Below the pieces are notes generated by a model that saw only the letters and a list, made by a program, of their open reading frames with translations, did no database searches and was not told where the DNA came from. A stretch of DNA of 64,000 bases from VRUE01 sp963695835 (GTDB lineage Bacteria > Actinomycetota > Thermoleophilia > Solirubrobacterales > 70-9). Position 1 is the first letter of the stretch. Each line of letters opens with the position of its first letter. Positions 35,316 through 43,519 of this stretch are shown one piece after another. The translations under genes and the position numbers were made by a program. The stretch spans positions 868,001 through 932,000 of the forward strand of contig CAVOHR010000001.1 in NCBI GenBank assembly GCA_963695835.1, in the 5' to 3' direction.

Positions 35316-36818
35316 TCAGGTCGGCGCGCTTGCCGCGCCGATCAGGTCGTCCGCGGTCCGGCGCCGCCTGCGCCGCTTGGGCGCCAGCCCTTCGGCGGCA
35401 CGCCGCTCATCCTCGGCCTGGCGAGCCGCGAAGGCGTCGGCGACGCGCAGGTTGCGGGCGACGAAGACGCTGGCGGCGAACAGCGCGATCGGCGCCAGAC
35501 CCGTCAACCGGCACCAGCCCTTTGAGATGTCGTTGGAGGCCGGGTCCTTGACCGTGGCGTAGGCGCGCTCGGCGGCGGAGCGCCGCGCGTAGGAGCGGCG
35601 GTGCTCCGCAGAGGGGTAGTCGTGTTTCTGTGCGGTCTTGGCGTTGACCGAGGCAGGCACCGTGATCGTGCGCTGGGCGCAGCAGGTAGGCGGGTGCTCG
35701 GGCGGGGAGATGACCTCCGGACGGGTGTGGCCGAGCTGCATCGACTCAGGCCGCAAGGGGCAGCGCAGCTTGCCCTGGGCGGCGGGGCAGCCGACGCGGT
35801 GGTAGCCGTCTGCGTCATAGCCCGCGAGCGGCGCCAGCTTGTGCTTGGCGAGCTCTGCGGCCTTGCGGTCGTGGGCGGCAGTCTCGGCCTCCGTAGCGCC
35901 GCGGGCGAGCGGTCCCAGTTCCAGCAGCGTGGTCGGCGTCGCCGGGCAGTAGAGCGCCCCGTTGGCGAGGGTTGCTCCCATGTGGGTTCCCTTCGGCCCA
36001 CGGTCATGGGGATGCAGGTCCTGGACGAGATTTGCCCCCAGGCGCCGCAGCGGCAGCGCCCACGTCTCCGCCACCCGGTGGGCATAGCCCGAATCGGCGA
36101 GGACGTCGCCGACCTCGATCCCGGCGGCGGCCATCCGCTCCAGCACCGGCACGAGCGCCGGCGGCGGGTCGACCCCGCAGCTCGTGAGCCCGATGCGGCG
36201 CACCAGCTCCGCGACGGCGGGGCCGCGCTCCTCCTTGACGGCCGTGACGACCTGCAGGTAGTAGCCGTAGAAGGCCTCGTCGCGCTCGCCGGGCGAGTTG
36301 CCGCGCCGGTGTCCCCAGGTGGCCTCGGGGTCAGCGCAGCGCTCGCCGCCCTTCGGCGGTGGGCAGGAGAACGTCTCCAGGTCGGTCCAGTCGACGGCGT
36401 AGGAGCTCGTCTCGGGCTTCCCGCAGAGCTCGACGCTCGCCTCCAGCAGGGCGTCGAGGATCTCCGAGAGCTCCTCGCAGGGCTCCCCGTCGGGCTCGGC
36501 CTTGGCCAGTACCCTCGCCACGAGCCCGAAGGTGCGCTCCACCTGGCGGTAGGTGAGCCGGTGGGGGCCGTCCTTCCACTCGGCGATCACCCCGAGCCGC
36601 CTCTGATCTGCCTGGGGCAGCGCGCAGAGCGCCTCGTGCACCCGGCTCAGGTGCGCGGGGCGCCCGTCGACGGCGACCAAGAGCATCCCCACGAGCAGCG
36701 TGCGCACCGAGAGCTGGCGCCGCCGCGCCCCGACCGGCAGCATCGCCTCGATCCGCGGGGCGATGCCCGAGCGCTCGACGACTCCCTCCAATCGCTCAAG
36801 CTTCGCCTCAGCCTCCAT
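35316..36818 (-). CDS. DDE transposase (IS1182-like), IS copy 1
   Basis: The protein (500 aa) has an N-terminal helical DNA-binding part and a transposase core with candidate catalytic D143 (AVDWTDLE), D242 (LADSGYAHR) and E417 (RRSAAERAYATVKD), followed by the hydrophobic LTGLAPIALFAASVFVARNL characteristic of IS1182/IS4-group ends. A cysteine pattern between the second D and the E (YCPAT, VGCPAAQG, LRCPL, TCCAQ) suggests a zinc-binding insertion. Its start overlaps the stop of the upstream recombinase-like gene by 11 nt. Confidence 0.85.
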   Translation of the reverse strand: MEAEAKLERLEGVVERSGIAPRIEAMLPVGARRRQLSVRTLLVGMLLVAVDGRPAHLSRVHEALCALPQADQRRLGVIAEWKDGPHRLTYRQVERTFGLVARVLAKAEPDGEPCEELSEILDALLEASVELCGKPETSSYAVDWTDLETFSCPPPKGGERCADPEATWGHRRGNSPGERDEAFYGYYLQVVTAVKEERGPAVAELVRRIGLTSCGVDPPPALVPVLERMAAAGIEVGDVLADSGYAHRVAETWALPLRRLGANLVQDLHPHDRGPKGTHMGATLANGALYCPATPTTLLELGPLARGATEAETAAHDRKAAELAKHKLAPLAGYDADGYHRVGCPAAQGKLRCPLRPESMQLGHTRPEVISPPEHPPTCCAQRTITVPASVNAKTAQKHDYPSAEHRRSYARRSAAERAYATVKDPASNDISKGWCRLTGLAPIALFAASVFVARNLRVADAFAARQAEDERRAAEGLAPKRRRRRRTADDLIGAASAPT

Positions 36819-37719
36819 GGCCTCCTCCGAGCAATGCGACGGCGGTCTCCTCCTCGGTCTCGGGCAGCTCGGCCACCAAGTCGCCGAGCCGCTGGGAGCA
36901 GCGCAGCCCGGCCGCGTCCATGAACGCCCGCAGGCCGATCAGCTCGGCGCACTCGCAAAGCCAGCTCGCCCGCAGCCGCCCGGCCTCCAGGCGCGGCAGC
37001 GAGGCGTCCTTGCCAAGCGCGGCGTTCAAGGCGTCGCTGAGGTTGCGCCGCCCCGAGCTCTCGCCGCCGAGCAGGTAGCCCCGCCCGGCGAAGCGGGCGG
37101 CTTCCTCCAGGGGCGAGTGGAAGTGGGCCAGCACAGGCACCGCCCGCTCCCTGCGCCCCGAGACGCAGACCACGAGCCCCCCCGAGCGCCGGATGACGTC
37201 GCGCCCGCGCACGTGGCGAAGCTCGGCCCCGATCAGTCCCGCCCCCGCCCCCAGACAGACAAGCGCGGTGGCGCGCATCCGCCGTGCCTCGGTCGGCTGC
37301 GCAGCGGCGAGGCGCAGGAAGCCCTCGATCTCCGCCTCCCCGTAGGGGGACTTGGCGCGCTCGCGCGGCAGCGGCGCCAGCTGCGGGGAGGGATGAGCCC
37401 GATGGACACGGGCCAGCGCCCGCAGGTTGGTGCGCAGGGTGCGTCGCGTCGCCGCGGAGACCGCCGGGCAACCCGTGAGGACGAAGCGCTCGATCGTCGC
37501 CTCCGCCAGCAGCGCCTCGGCGGAGAGCTCCATCCCCACCGACTTGCCGAAGGCGGCCAGCCGCCCGGCGGCGTAGAGCAGCGCCTTGGCCCGTTCGCGC
37601 CGGCGCGGAGCAGCCCGCCTCACCGCCGCACGGGCGAAGGCCCCCGCCTCGGGGGAGAGCGAGGCGGGGGCGTAGGCGGCGATCGCCGCTGCTGCGAGGT
37701 CGCCCTCTCGGGGACTCAT
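36808..37719 (-). CDS. Tyrosine-recombinase-like accessory protein with degenerate active site, IS copy 1
   Basis: The protein (303 aa from the ATG after TACTGT, 8 nt upstream) has the two-domain layout of phage integrases: a helical core-binding region (about 1-125) and a catalytic-like domain (about 130-290; MRATALVCLGAGAGLIGAEL, VVCVSGRRERAVPVL, RLEAGRLRASWLCECAELIG). The residue expected to be catalytic Arg I is Ile, the HxxR box reads RLRAS, and no nucleophilic Tyr is evident. It is probably a DNA-binding accessory factor of transposition. Confidence 0.6.
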   Translation of the reverse strand: MSPREGDLAAAAIAAYAPASLSPEAGAFARAAVRRAAPRRRERAKALLYAAGRLAAFGKSVGMELSAEALLAEATIERFVLTGCPAVSAATRRTLRTNLRALARVHRAHPSPQLAPLPRERAKSPYGEAEIEGFLRLAAAQPTEARRMRATALVCLGAGAGLIGAELRHVRGRDVIRRSGGLVVCVSGRRERAVPVLAHFHSPLEEAARFAGRGYLLGGESSGRRNLSDALNAALGKDASLPRLEAGRLRASWLCECAELIGLRAFMDAAGLRCSQRLGDLVAELPETEEETAVALLGGGHGG

Positions 37720-37723
37720 GGTA

Positions 37724-37747
37724 TCCGACAGTAGAATTACTATCGGA
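37724..37747. promoter_or_regulatory. IS divergent promoter with palindromic operator, copy 1
   Basis: TCCGACAGTA-GAAT-TACTATCGGA is a 10-4-10 palindrome with one mismatch. Its left arm contains the leftward -10 (TACTGT on the minus strand), so a protein bound here would repress the recombinase/transposase transcript. A rightward TAGGAT lies at 37758-37763 before the DUF6788 gene. Confidence 0.6.
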
Positions 37748-37775
37748 CAGACCGACGTAGGATCGCAAGTCACCC

Positions 37776-38141
37776 ATGAACGAGAGCCCCGAGGCCCGCC
37801 TGCGCGCGCTCGCCGCCGAGCTCGCCGAGATCGACTTCGCCCTGCCGGGGACGATCAACGTGGCGATGAACCGCTGCGGCAAGCCCAACTGCGCCTGCAA
37901 GGCCGACCCGCCCAAGCTGCACGGCCCCTACGTCACCTGGACGCGCAAGGTCGAGGGCAAGACCGTCACCCGCCGCCTCTCAGCCGAGCAGCTGGAGCGC
38001 TATCGCCCTTGGTTTGAGAACCGCAGGCGCCTGCGCGCGCTCACTGCCGAGCTCGAGGCGCTCTCCCTCGAGGTCGCCGAGCAGGCCGAGGGCTGGGCGC
38101 CTGCCGAGCCGCGCCGTCGCGGCGAACGACGCGGCCGCTGA
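37776..38141 (+). CDS. DUF6788 family protein, IS copy 1
   Basis: The small protein (121 aa) has the CGKPNCACKADPPKLHGPYV cysteine/histidine motif, WTRKVEGKTVTRRLS, and a helical tail. This is the DUF6788 pattern, frequently found beside transposases in GC-rich bacteria; it probably binds zinc. It is divergent from the transposase operon across the palindromic operator, which it might bind. Confidence 0.75.
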   Translation: MNESPEARLRALAAELAEIDFALPGTINVAMNRCGKPNCACKADPPKLHGPYVTWTRKVEGKTVTRRLSAEQLERYRPWFENRRRLRALTAELEALSLEVAEQAEGWAPAEPRRRGERRGR

Positions 38142-38445
38142 GCACGCGCCGGTGTGGCCCCGCGCCGCTTAACGTGTGGTCGCTGCGAAGACTGTCCGCG
38201 GAATCCGCATCGGTATGCGGCTGGTGGCAAACGTGAAGACCTCACTCTGAGGTCTTCACCTTTGACCTCCACCTATCTTCACGTTTGAACCGGACGAACC
38301 GCGATTCGCGGTGGCGTCCGATGTCCATCGACTCCTCCGGGAGCGGCCATTCAACTTCCCCGCCCACGGCCACCGTTTCTCCCCACCGGTGGCCATCGGT
38401 TCTCCCCACGCTTTCTCCCTCGGCGACCGTCCCGGCGAGGCGAAG

Positions 38446-39948
38446 TCAGGTCGGCGCGCTTGCCGCGCCGATCAGGTCGTCCGCGGTCCGGCGCCGCCTG
38501 CGCCGCTTGGGCGCCAGCCCTTCGGCGGCACGCCGCTCATCCTCGGCCTGGCGAGCCGCGAAGGCGTCGGCGACGCGCAGGTTGCGGGCGACGAAGACGC
38601 TGGCGGCGAACAGCGCGATCGGCGCCAGACCCGTCAACCGGCACCAGCCCTTTGAGATGTCGTTGGAGGCCGGGTCCTTGACCGTGGCGTAGGCGCGCTC
38701 GGCGGCGGAGCGCCGCGCGTAGGAGCGGCGGTGCTCCGCAGAGGGGTAGTCGTGTTTCTGTGCGGTCTTGGCGTTGACCGAGGCAGGCACCGTGATCGTG
38801 CGCTGGGCGCAGCAGGTAGGCGGGTGCTCGGGCGGGGAGATGACCTCCGGACGGGTGTGGCCGAGCTGCATCGACTCAGGCCGCAAGGGGCAGCGCAGCT
38901 TGCCCTGGGCGGCGGGGCAGCCGACGCGGTGGTAGCCGTCTGCGTCATAGCCCGCGAGCGGCGCCAGCTTGTGCTTGGCGAGCTCTGCGGCCTTGCGGTC
39001 GTGGGCGGCAGTCTCGGCCTCCGTAGCGCCGCGGGCGAGCGGTCCCAGTTCCAGCAGCGTGGTCGGCGTCGCCGGGCAGTAGAGCGCCCCGTTGGCGAGG
39101 GTTGCTCCCATGTGGGTTCCCTTCGGCCCACGGTCATGGGGATGCAGGTCCTGGACGAGATTTGCCCCCAGGCGCCGCAGCGGCAGCGCCCACGTCTCCG
39201 CCACCCGGTGGGCATAGCCCGAATCGGCGAGGACGTCGCCGACCTCGATCCCGGCGGCGGCCATCCGCTCCAGCACCGGCACGAGCGCCGGCGGCGGGTC
39301 GACCCCGCAGCTCGTGAGCCCGATGCGGCGCACCAGCTCCGCGACGGCGGGGCCGCGCTCCTCCTTGACGGCCGTGACGACCTGCAGGTAGTAGCCGTAG
39401 AAGGCCTCGTCGCGCTCGCCGGGCGAGTTGCCGCGCCGGTGTCCCCAGGTGGCCTCGGGGTCAGCGCAGCGCTCGCCGCCCTTCGGCGGTGGGCAGGAGA
39501 ACGTCTCCAGGTCGGTCCAGTCGACGGCGTAGGAGCTCGTCTCGGGCTTCCCGCAGAGCTCGACGCTCGCCTCCAGCAGGGCGTCGAGGATCTCCGAGAG
39601 CTCCTCGCAGGGCTCCCCGTCGGGCTCGGCCTTGGCCAGTACCCTCGCCACGAGCCCGAAGGTGCGCTCCACCTGGCGGTAGGTGAGCCGGTGGGGGCCG
39701 TCCTTCCACTCGGCGATCACCCCGAGCCGCCTCTGATCTGCCTGGGGCAGCGCGCAGAGCGCCTCGTGCACCCGGCTCAGGTGCGCGGGGCGCCCGTCGA
39801 CGGCGACCAAGAGCATCCCCACGAGCAGCGTGCGCACCGAGAGCTGGCGCCGCCGCGCCCCGACCGGCAGCATCGCCTCGATCCGCGGGGCGATGCCCGA
39901 GCGCTCGACGACTCCCTCCAATCGCTCAAGCTTCGCCTCAGCCTCCAT
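38446..39948 (-). CDS. DDE transposase (IS1182-like), IS copy 2
   Basis: The translated protein is identical to that of copy 1 (500 aa; candidate catalytic D143, D242, E417). An identical intact second copy means either element could supply transposase to the other or to both as a composite. Confidence 0.85.
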   Translation of the reverse strand: MEAEAKLERLEGVVERSGIAPRIEAMLPVGARRRQLSVRTLLVGMLLVAVDGRPAHLSRVHEALCALPQADQRRLGVIAEWKDGPHRLTYRQVERTFGLVARVLAKAEPDGEPCEELSEILDALLEASVELCGKPETSSYAVDWTDLETFSCPPPKGGERCADPEATWGHRRGNSPGERDEAFYGYYLQVVTAVKEERGPAVAELVRRIGLTSCGVDPPPALVPVLERMAAAGIEVGDVLADSGYAHRVAETWALPLRRLGANLVQDLHPHDRGPKGTHMGATLANGALYCPATPTTLLELGPLARGATEAETAAHDRKAAELAKHKLAPLAGYDADGYHRVGCPAAQGKLRCPLRPESMQLGHTRPEVISPPEHPPTCCAQRTITVPASVNAKTAQKHDYPSAEHRRSYARRSAAERAYATVKDPASNDISKGWCRLTGLAPIALFAASVFVARNLRVADAFAARQAEDERRAAEGLAPKRRRRRRTADDLIGAASAPT

Positions 39949-40849
39949 GGCCTCCTCCGAGCAATGCGACGGCGGTCTCCTCCTCGGTCTCGGGCAGCTC
40001 GGCCACCAAGTCGCCGAGCCGCTGGGAGCAGCGCAGCCCGGCCGCGTCCATGAACGCCCGCAGGCCGATCAGCTCGGCGCACTCGCAAAGCCAGCTCGCC
40101 CGCAGCCGCCCGGCCTCCAGGCGCGGCAGCGAGGCGTCCTTGCCAAGCGCGGCGTTCAAGGCGTCGCTGAGGTTGCGCCGCCCCGAGCTCTCGCCGCCGA
40201 GCAGGTAGCCCCGCCCGGCGAAGCGGGCGGCTTCCTCCAGGGGCGAGTGGAAGTGGGCCAGCACAGGCACCGCCCGCTCCCTGCGCCCCGAGACGCAGAC
40301 CACGAGCCCCCCCGAGCGCCGGATGACGTCGCGCCCGCGCACGTGGCGAAGCTCGGCCCCGATCAGTCCCGCCCCCGCCCCCAGACAGACAAGCGCGGTG
40401 GCGCGCATCCGCCGTGCCTCGGTCGGCTGCGCAGCGGCGAGGCGCAGGAAGCCCTCGATCTCCGCCTCCCCGTAGGGGGACTTGGCGCGCTCGCGCGGCA
40501 GCGGCGCCAGCTGCGGGGAGGGATGAGCCCGATGGACACGGGCCAGCGCCCGCAGGTTGGTGCGCAGGGTGCGTCGCGTCGCCGCGGAGACCGCCGGGCA
40601 ACCCGTGAGGACGAAGCGCTCGATCGTCGCCTCCGCCAGCAGCGCCTCGGCGGAGAGCTCCATTCCCACCGACTTGCCGAAGGCGGCCAGCCGCCCGGCG
40701 GCGTAGAGCAGCGCCTTGGCCCGTTCGCGCCGGCGCGGAGCAGCCCGCCTCACCGCCGCACGGGCGAAGGCCCCCGCCTCGGGGGAGAGCGAGGCGGGGG
40801 CGTAGGCGGCGATCGCCGCTGCTGCGAGGTCGCCCTCTCGGGGACTCAT
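39938..40849 (-). CDS. Tyrosine-recombinase-like accessory protein, IS copy 2
   Basis: The protein is identical to the copy 1 product (303 aa); the gene carries the single synonymous base difference in the Gly codon of VGMEL. It has the same degenerate recombinase active site. Confidence 0.6.
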   Translation of the reverse strand: MSPREGDLAAAAIAAYAPASLSPEAGAFARAAVRRAAPRRRERAKALLYAAGRLAAFGKSVGMELSAEALLAEATIERFVLTGCPAVSAATRRTLRTNLRALARVHRAHPSPQLAPLPRERAKSPYGEAEIEGFLRLAAAQPTEARRMRATALVCLGAGAGLIGAELRHVRGRDVIRRSGGLVVCVSGRRERAVPVLAHFHSPLEEAARFAGRGYLLGGESSGRRNLSDALNAALGKDASLPRLEAGRLRASWLCECAELIGLRAFMDAAGLRCSQRLGDLVAELPETEEETAVALLGGGHGG

Positions 40850-40853
40850 GGTA

Positions 40854-40877
40854 TCCGACAGTAGAATTACTATCGGA
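40854..40877. promoter_or_regulatory. IS divergent promoter with palindromic operator, copy 2
   Basis: The sequence is identical to the 10-4-10 palindrome of copy 1 and has the same position relative to the two divergent starts. Confidence 0.6.
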
Positions 40878-40905
40878 CAGACCGACGTAGGATCGCAAGT
40901 CACCC

Positions 40906-41271
40906 ATGAACGAGAGCCCCGAGGCCCGCCTGCGCGCGCTCGCCGCCGAGCTCGCCGAGATCGACTTCGCCCTGCCGGGGACGATCAACGTGGCGATGAA
41001 CCGCTGCGGCAAGCCCAACTGCGCCTGCAAGGCCGACCCGCCCAAGCTGCACGGCCCCTACGTCACCTGGACGCGCAAGGTCGAGGGCAAGACCGTCACC
41101 CGCCGCCTCTCAGCCGAGCAGCTGGAGCGCTATCGCCCTTGGTTTGAGAACCGCAGGCGCCTGCGCGCGCTCACTGCCGAGCTCGAGGCGCTCTCCCTCG
41201 AGGTCGCCGAGCAGGCCGAGGGCTGGGCGCCTGCCGAGCCGCGCCGTCGCGGCGAACGACGCGGCCGCTGA
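40906..41271 (+). CDS. DUF6788 family protein, IS copy 2
   Basis: The product is identical to that of copy 1 (121 aa, CGKPNCAC zinc-type motif) and is divergent from the recombinase-like and transposase genes across the operator. Confidence 0.75.
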   Translation: MNESPEARLRALAAELAEIDFALPGTINVAMNRCGKPNCACKADPPKLHGPYVTWTRKVEGKTVTRRLSAEQLERYRPWFENRRRLRALTAELEALSLEVAEQAEGWAPAEPRRRGERRGR

Positions 41272-41383
41272 GCACGCGCCGGTGTGGCCCCGCGCCGCTT
41301 AACGTGTGGTCGCTGCGAAGACTGTCCGCGGAATCCGCATCGGTATGCGGCTGGTGGCAAACGTGAAGACCTCACTCTTTTTT

Positions 41384-41572
41384 CGAAGTGGCAATGGATC
41401 CGTTTCTCATAGCCACAATCCACCCGAAACCACCCGGAAGAACAGGAATCCAGGCCGTCTGCGGGTTGCAAGGATGGCTCGGTGACGATCCCGATTTTCC
41501 GCATTCCAAAGCGGTTTGCGGCCGATCCTGGCGAAGGAAATCGATTCTGGAGCCTGTGGCCTGAAAATCGTG
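41384..41572. other. attR region of the island
   Basis: The region contains an inverted GCCACTTCG copy (41384-41392), the arm-like TCATAGCCAC (41407-41416), a 25-bp block (41499-41523) matching 23 of 25 bases upstream of the island tRNA-Phe, and the 12-bp core (41561-41572). A stretch starting GGCGAAGG at 41530 occupies the place of a tRNA 5' half but does not fold as one. Confidence 0.55.
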
Positions 41573-41602
41573 GTGTCGTGGGTTCGATTCCCACCCTCGC
41601 CA
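41561..41602 (+). tRNA. tRNA-Phe(GAA), 3' half of the interrupted gene
   Basis: The sequence gives the anticodon loop CTGAAAA, 3' anticodon strand TCGTG, variable loop GTGTC, T-arm GTGGG-TTCGATT-CCCAC, acceptor strand CCTCGCC and discriminator A. It pairs perfectly with the half at 10164 (GGCGAGG, CACGA) and not with its own upstream sequence. Confidence 0.85.
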
Positions 41603-41689
41603 TAGTTTTCCCCCTGCAAATCGACGTGTTTTTGGACTGAGTCGACCTTCGTGACCTACGCCGCAGCCCGCAGGCGTGGCCGCAGGCGG

Positions 41690-42055
41690 GTCGTATTTGT
41701 TGCGGTAAGGGCCTCCGCGTCGCTCCCGCCAGAAATTCAGCTCGGATCAGCTCGCGGCGCAGGGCGGCAAGCACGTCGAGCATCGAGGGATCGCGCTTCT
41801 GGGAGTACCAGGGCGCCTCTCGCCGGCGACGATCGATGTCGGCTGCGGGGTCGGCGTTGAGCGCGTACCAGGCGACCGCCACGCTCTGGCAGAGCAGGCC
41901 GAACGGCACGGTTCGCTCGACCGCCCGCCGCACCCTGTTGCGTCGATAGACCCAGGTTCGCCGCGTCGAGTCGCTCGAGCCTGGCCGGACCCATGGATGG
42001 TCGCCCAACACCGAATCGGTTGGGTCGTCAGGCATTCCTGTCGCGACTGCTTTTC
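41690..42055 (-). pseudogene. Transposase, C-terminal fragment
   Basis: The frame encodes TRRTWVYRRNRVRRAVERTV, PFGLLCQSVAVAWYALN, APWYSQKRDPSMLDVLAALR and RELIRAEF, the end of a widespread actinobacterial DDE-type transposase (the catalytic Glu region is followed by a hydrophobic helix). The catalytic N-terminal part is absent; it abuts an istA fragment. Bounds are approximate. Confidence 0.7.
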
Positions 42056-42079
42056 GTCCAGAGCGGGCGTGAGCGCGGC

Positions 42080-42156
42080 CCGCGGATCTCGCGCTGGGAG
42101 AGTCCTTCGACATTTGCCATCCGCCTGATCTCGGCCCACTGCTCCACGCTCAGCAA
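42080..42156 (-). pseudogene. IS21-type IstA, N-terminal fragment
   Basis: From a TTG preceded by AGGAGGAAGG the frame reads LSVEQWAEIRRMANVEGLSQ REI, the usual start of IS21-family IstA transposases (HTH region). It is then interrupted. The IS21-like terminal repeats lie just upstream at 42229-42285. Confidence 0.7.
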
Positions 42157-42228
42157 TGCCTTCCTCCTGTTTCGATCGCCAGATCGAGCCAGGGTCTGGG
42201 TCCGGTCGGATGGCTCCGGCCCTGCGCC

Positions 42229-42285
42229 AGGTGGACCAGTTTTAGGCCGGCGCAGGTGGACCAGTATTCAGGCGGCGCCTACAGT
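42229..42285. repeat. IS21-like element end
   Basis: Two copies of CAGGTGGACCAGT-type sequence (about 42231 and 42254) occur in direct orientation, the arrangement seen at IS21 termini, just upstream of the istA fragment. Nothing else was recognised in 42157-42392. Confidence 0.5.
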
Positions 42286-42392
42286 CGAAACCGGGGGAAG
42301 ACCAAAGCCCCGCCAAACGCCGGCGAGCGATCGCGTGAGTCAAGGTCAAGCTGTCAACTCGGGCTGTCCATCAAACAACTACGCTCATCCGG

Positions 42393-43370
42393 ATGCTTGT
42401 CCCTGAGAGGCCCTCAGTGCGTCGCCTGCCCGGATATGCCTTCGCAGCGCTTGGAGCAGTTCTCCTCGTGTGCATGCTGCCCACGACGGCCACCGGAGCT
42501 GGCTCGATCGCGCGTCCCGAGGCGAGAATCCTGAGCGCGTCGTGGGGTACCGACAACGCAGTCGGCTGTCCGACTGGCGAACAGGGTCTCGACAACATCC
42601 CCGTCACCTTCAACTGGTTCATCCGTCGCTCATCGATTCAGACCACGGACTTCCGAGTCGTGCGAAGCGATGGAAGTATCGCGACGCCGACCTGCGCACT
42701 TCAGTTCCCGCCGGACGAGTCGGACGAGGGTCAGACGGTGAATCTGATTGGCGATTTCGGGGATTCGGTGAATGGCCCGACGCCGGTTGCGATTCGCGTT
42801 GTTGGGGCGCTGCAGGGCAGGGCTCTCGGAGCGATTCGATGGAGGCAGATCCCGCCCACGCCGAAGGCCGGGGTAGAGCCGCTGTCCGAAGGCCCCTACA
42901 TCGTGGACGCGTGGACGCTCACGCCTGCGATCTACCACGGTGACGCCAACCGTTGCACGGTCGGCAAGACCTTCGTCCGCGTGATGTGGTCCAACGGACT
43001 CACGGCCTACCCCACGGGTGCCGAGGTTGGCGCCCCCGTTGTCGCGTCCTACCGCGCCATCTACAAACTGCCGAACGGCCAGGTCGTCGCAGTTGCCCCG
43101 CTCGATGTCGCCGATCTCCACGATCATGCGAACTCGGCCAACGCCGACAACATGCATGATCTCTGCCTCCCGCGGCCCCCTCGTGGTGCGAAGCTCACGG
43201 GAGTGACGATCGGCGGCAGTCTGATTCAGGACCCCAATGGCGATCCGAACGTCGCTCAGAAGTTCAGAGCACCGCGGCCTGGCAGGCACACCCAGGCGCA
43301 GTGGTTGCTTAGCGGCGGGTATGTCGGCCAGACGGTCTACTCCGCTGTCCGCTGGAATCGCGCCGCTTAG
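42393..43370 (+). CDS. Secreted protein of unknown function
   Basis: The product (325 aa) has a signal peptide (YAFAALGAVLLVCMLPTTATGAG) and a mature, mostly beta protein with two cysteine pairs (VGCPTGEQ, TPTCALQF; NRCTVGK, HDLCLPRP). No family was recognised. The start is well supported by TACGCT 7 nt upstream (leaderless). It appears intact, unlike most neighbours. No gene was seen in 43371-43519. Confidence 0.7.
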   Translation: MLVPERPSVRRLPGYAFAALGAVLLVCMLPTTATGAGSIARPEARILSASWGTDNAVGCPTGEQGLDNIPVTFNWFIRRSSIQTTDFRVVRSDGSIATPTCALQFPPDESDEGQTVNLIGDFGDSVNGPTPVAIRVVGALQGRALGAIRWRQIPPTPKAGVEPLSEGPYIVDAWTLTPAIYHGDANRCTVGKTFVRVMWSNGLTAYPTGAEVGAPVVASYRAIYKLPNGQVVAVAPLDVADLHDHANSANADNMHDLCLPRPPRGAKLTGVTIGGSLIQDPNGDPNVAQKFRAPRPGRHTQAQWLLSGGYVGQTVYSAVRWNRAA

Positions 43371-43519
43371 CGCGATTTGCGAGCGCGTCGACTGCCAGCC
43401 GTAGACGCCCGCAACGGACGAGCCGCAGCAGTCTCCGCGACGCTCCGCGAGCTTCTCGCTCTCGCAAGACGAAGCGGGAGCGCCGTTCCTGACGCCCCCG
43501 CCGTCGCCGCGTCGGGTGG

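Larger units (their letters stand above)
35118..38244. mobile_element. Three-gene insertion sequence, copy 1
   Basis: This 3127-bp element has imperfect terminal inverted repeats beginning TGAGGTCTTCAC (left) and ending GTGAAGACCTCA (right), about 17 of 20 positions matching. CTC occurs before the left end, between the copies and after the right end, consistent with a 3-bp target duplication. It encodes a DDE transposase, a tyrosine-recombinase-like protein and a DUF6788 protein. It landed directly at the 3' end of the island tRNA-Phe. Confidence 0.9.
38248..41374. mobile_element. Three-gene insertion sequence, copy 2 (tandem)
   Basis: This is a direct tandem repeat of the preceding element at a period of exactly 3130 bp (element plus CTC). 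Only one difference was noticed by eye: C at 37534 is T at 40664, a synonymous change in the recombinase-like gene. The right end is again followed by CTC. The duplication is therefore very recent, or maintained. Confidence 0.9.
10195..41572. mobile_element. Genomic island of about 31.4 kb inserted in the tRNA-Phe anticodon arm
   Basis: The ends are defined by the 12-bp repeat CTGAAAATCGTG (10195-10206 and 41561-41572), which falls exactly where the flanking tRNA halves join. Inside are a truncated tyrosine recombinase near the left end, an HTH/PIN pair, numerous gene fragments, a four-gene helicase operon, an intact tRNA-Phe and two tandem insertion sequences. No replication or conjugation genes were recognised, so it looks like a decayed integrative element that may no longer be mobile. 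Confidence 0.8.

Noticed and set aside
41530..41560. A degenerate tRNA-Phe 5' half just before attR
   Set aside because: It starts GGCGAAGG, but the D-arm and anticodon stem do not pair; similarity beyond the first bases is too weak to call.
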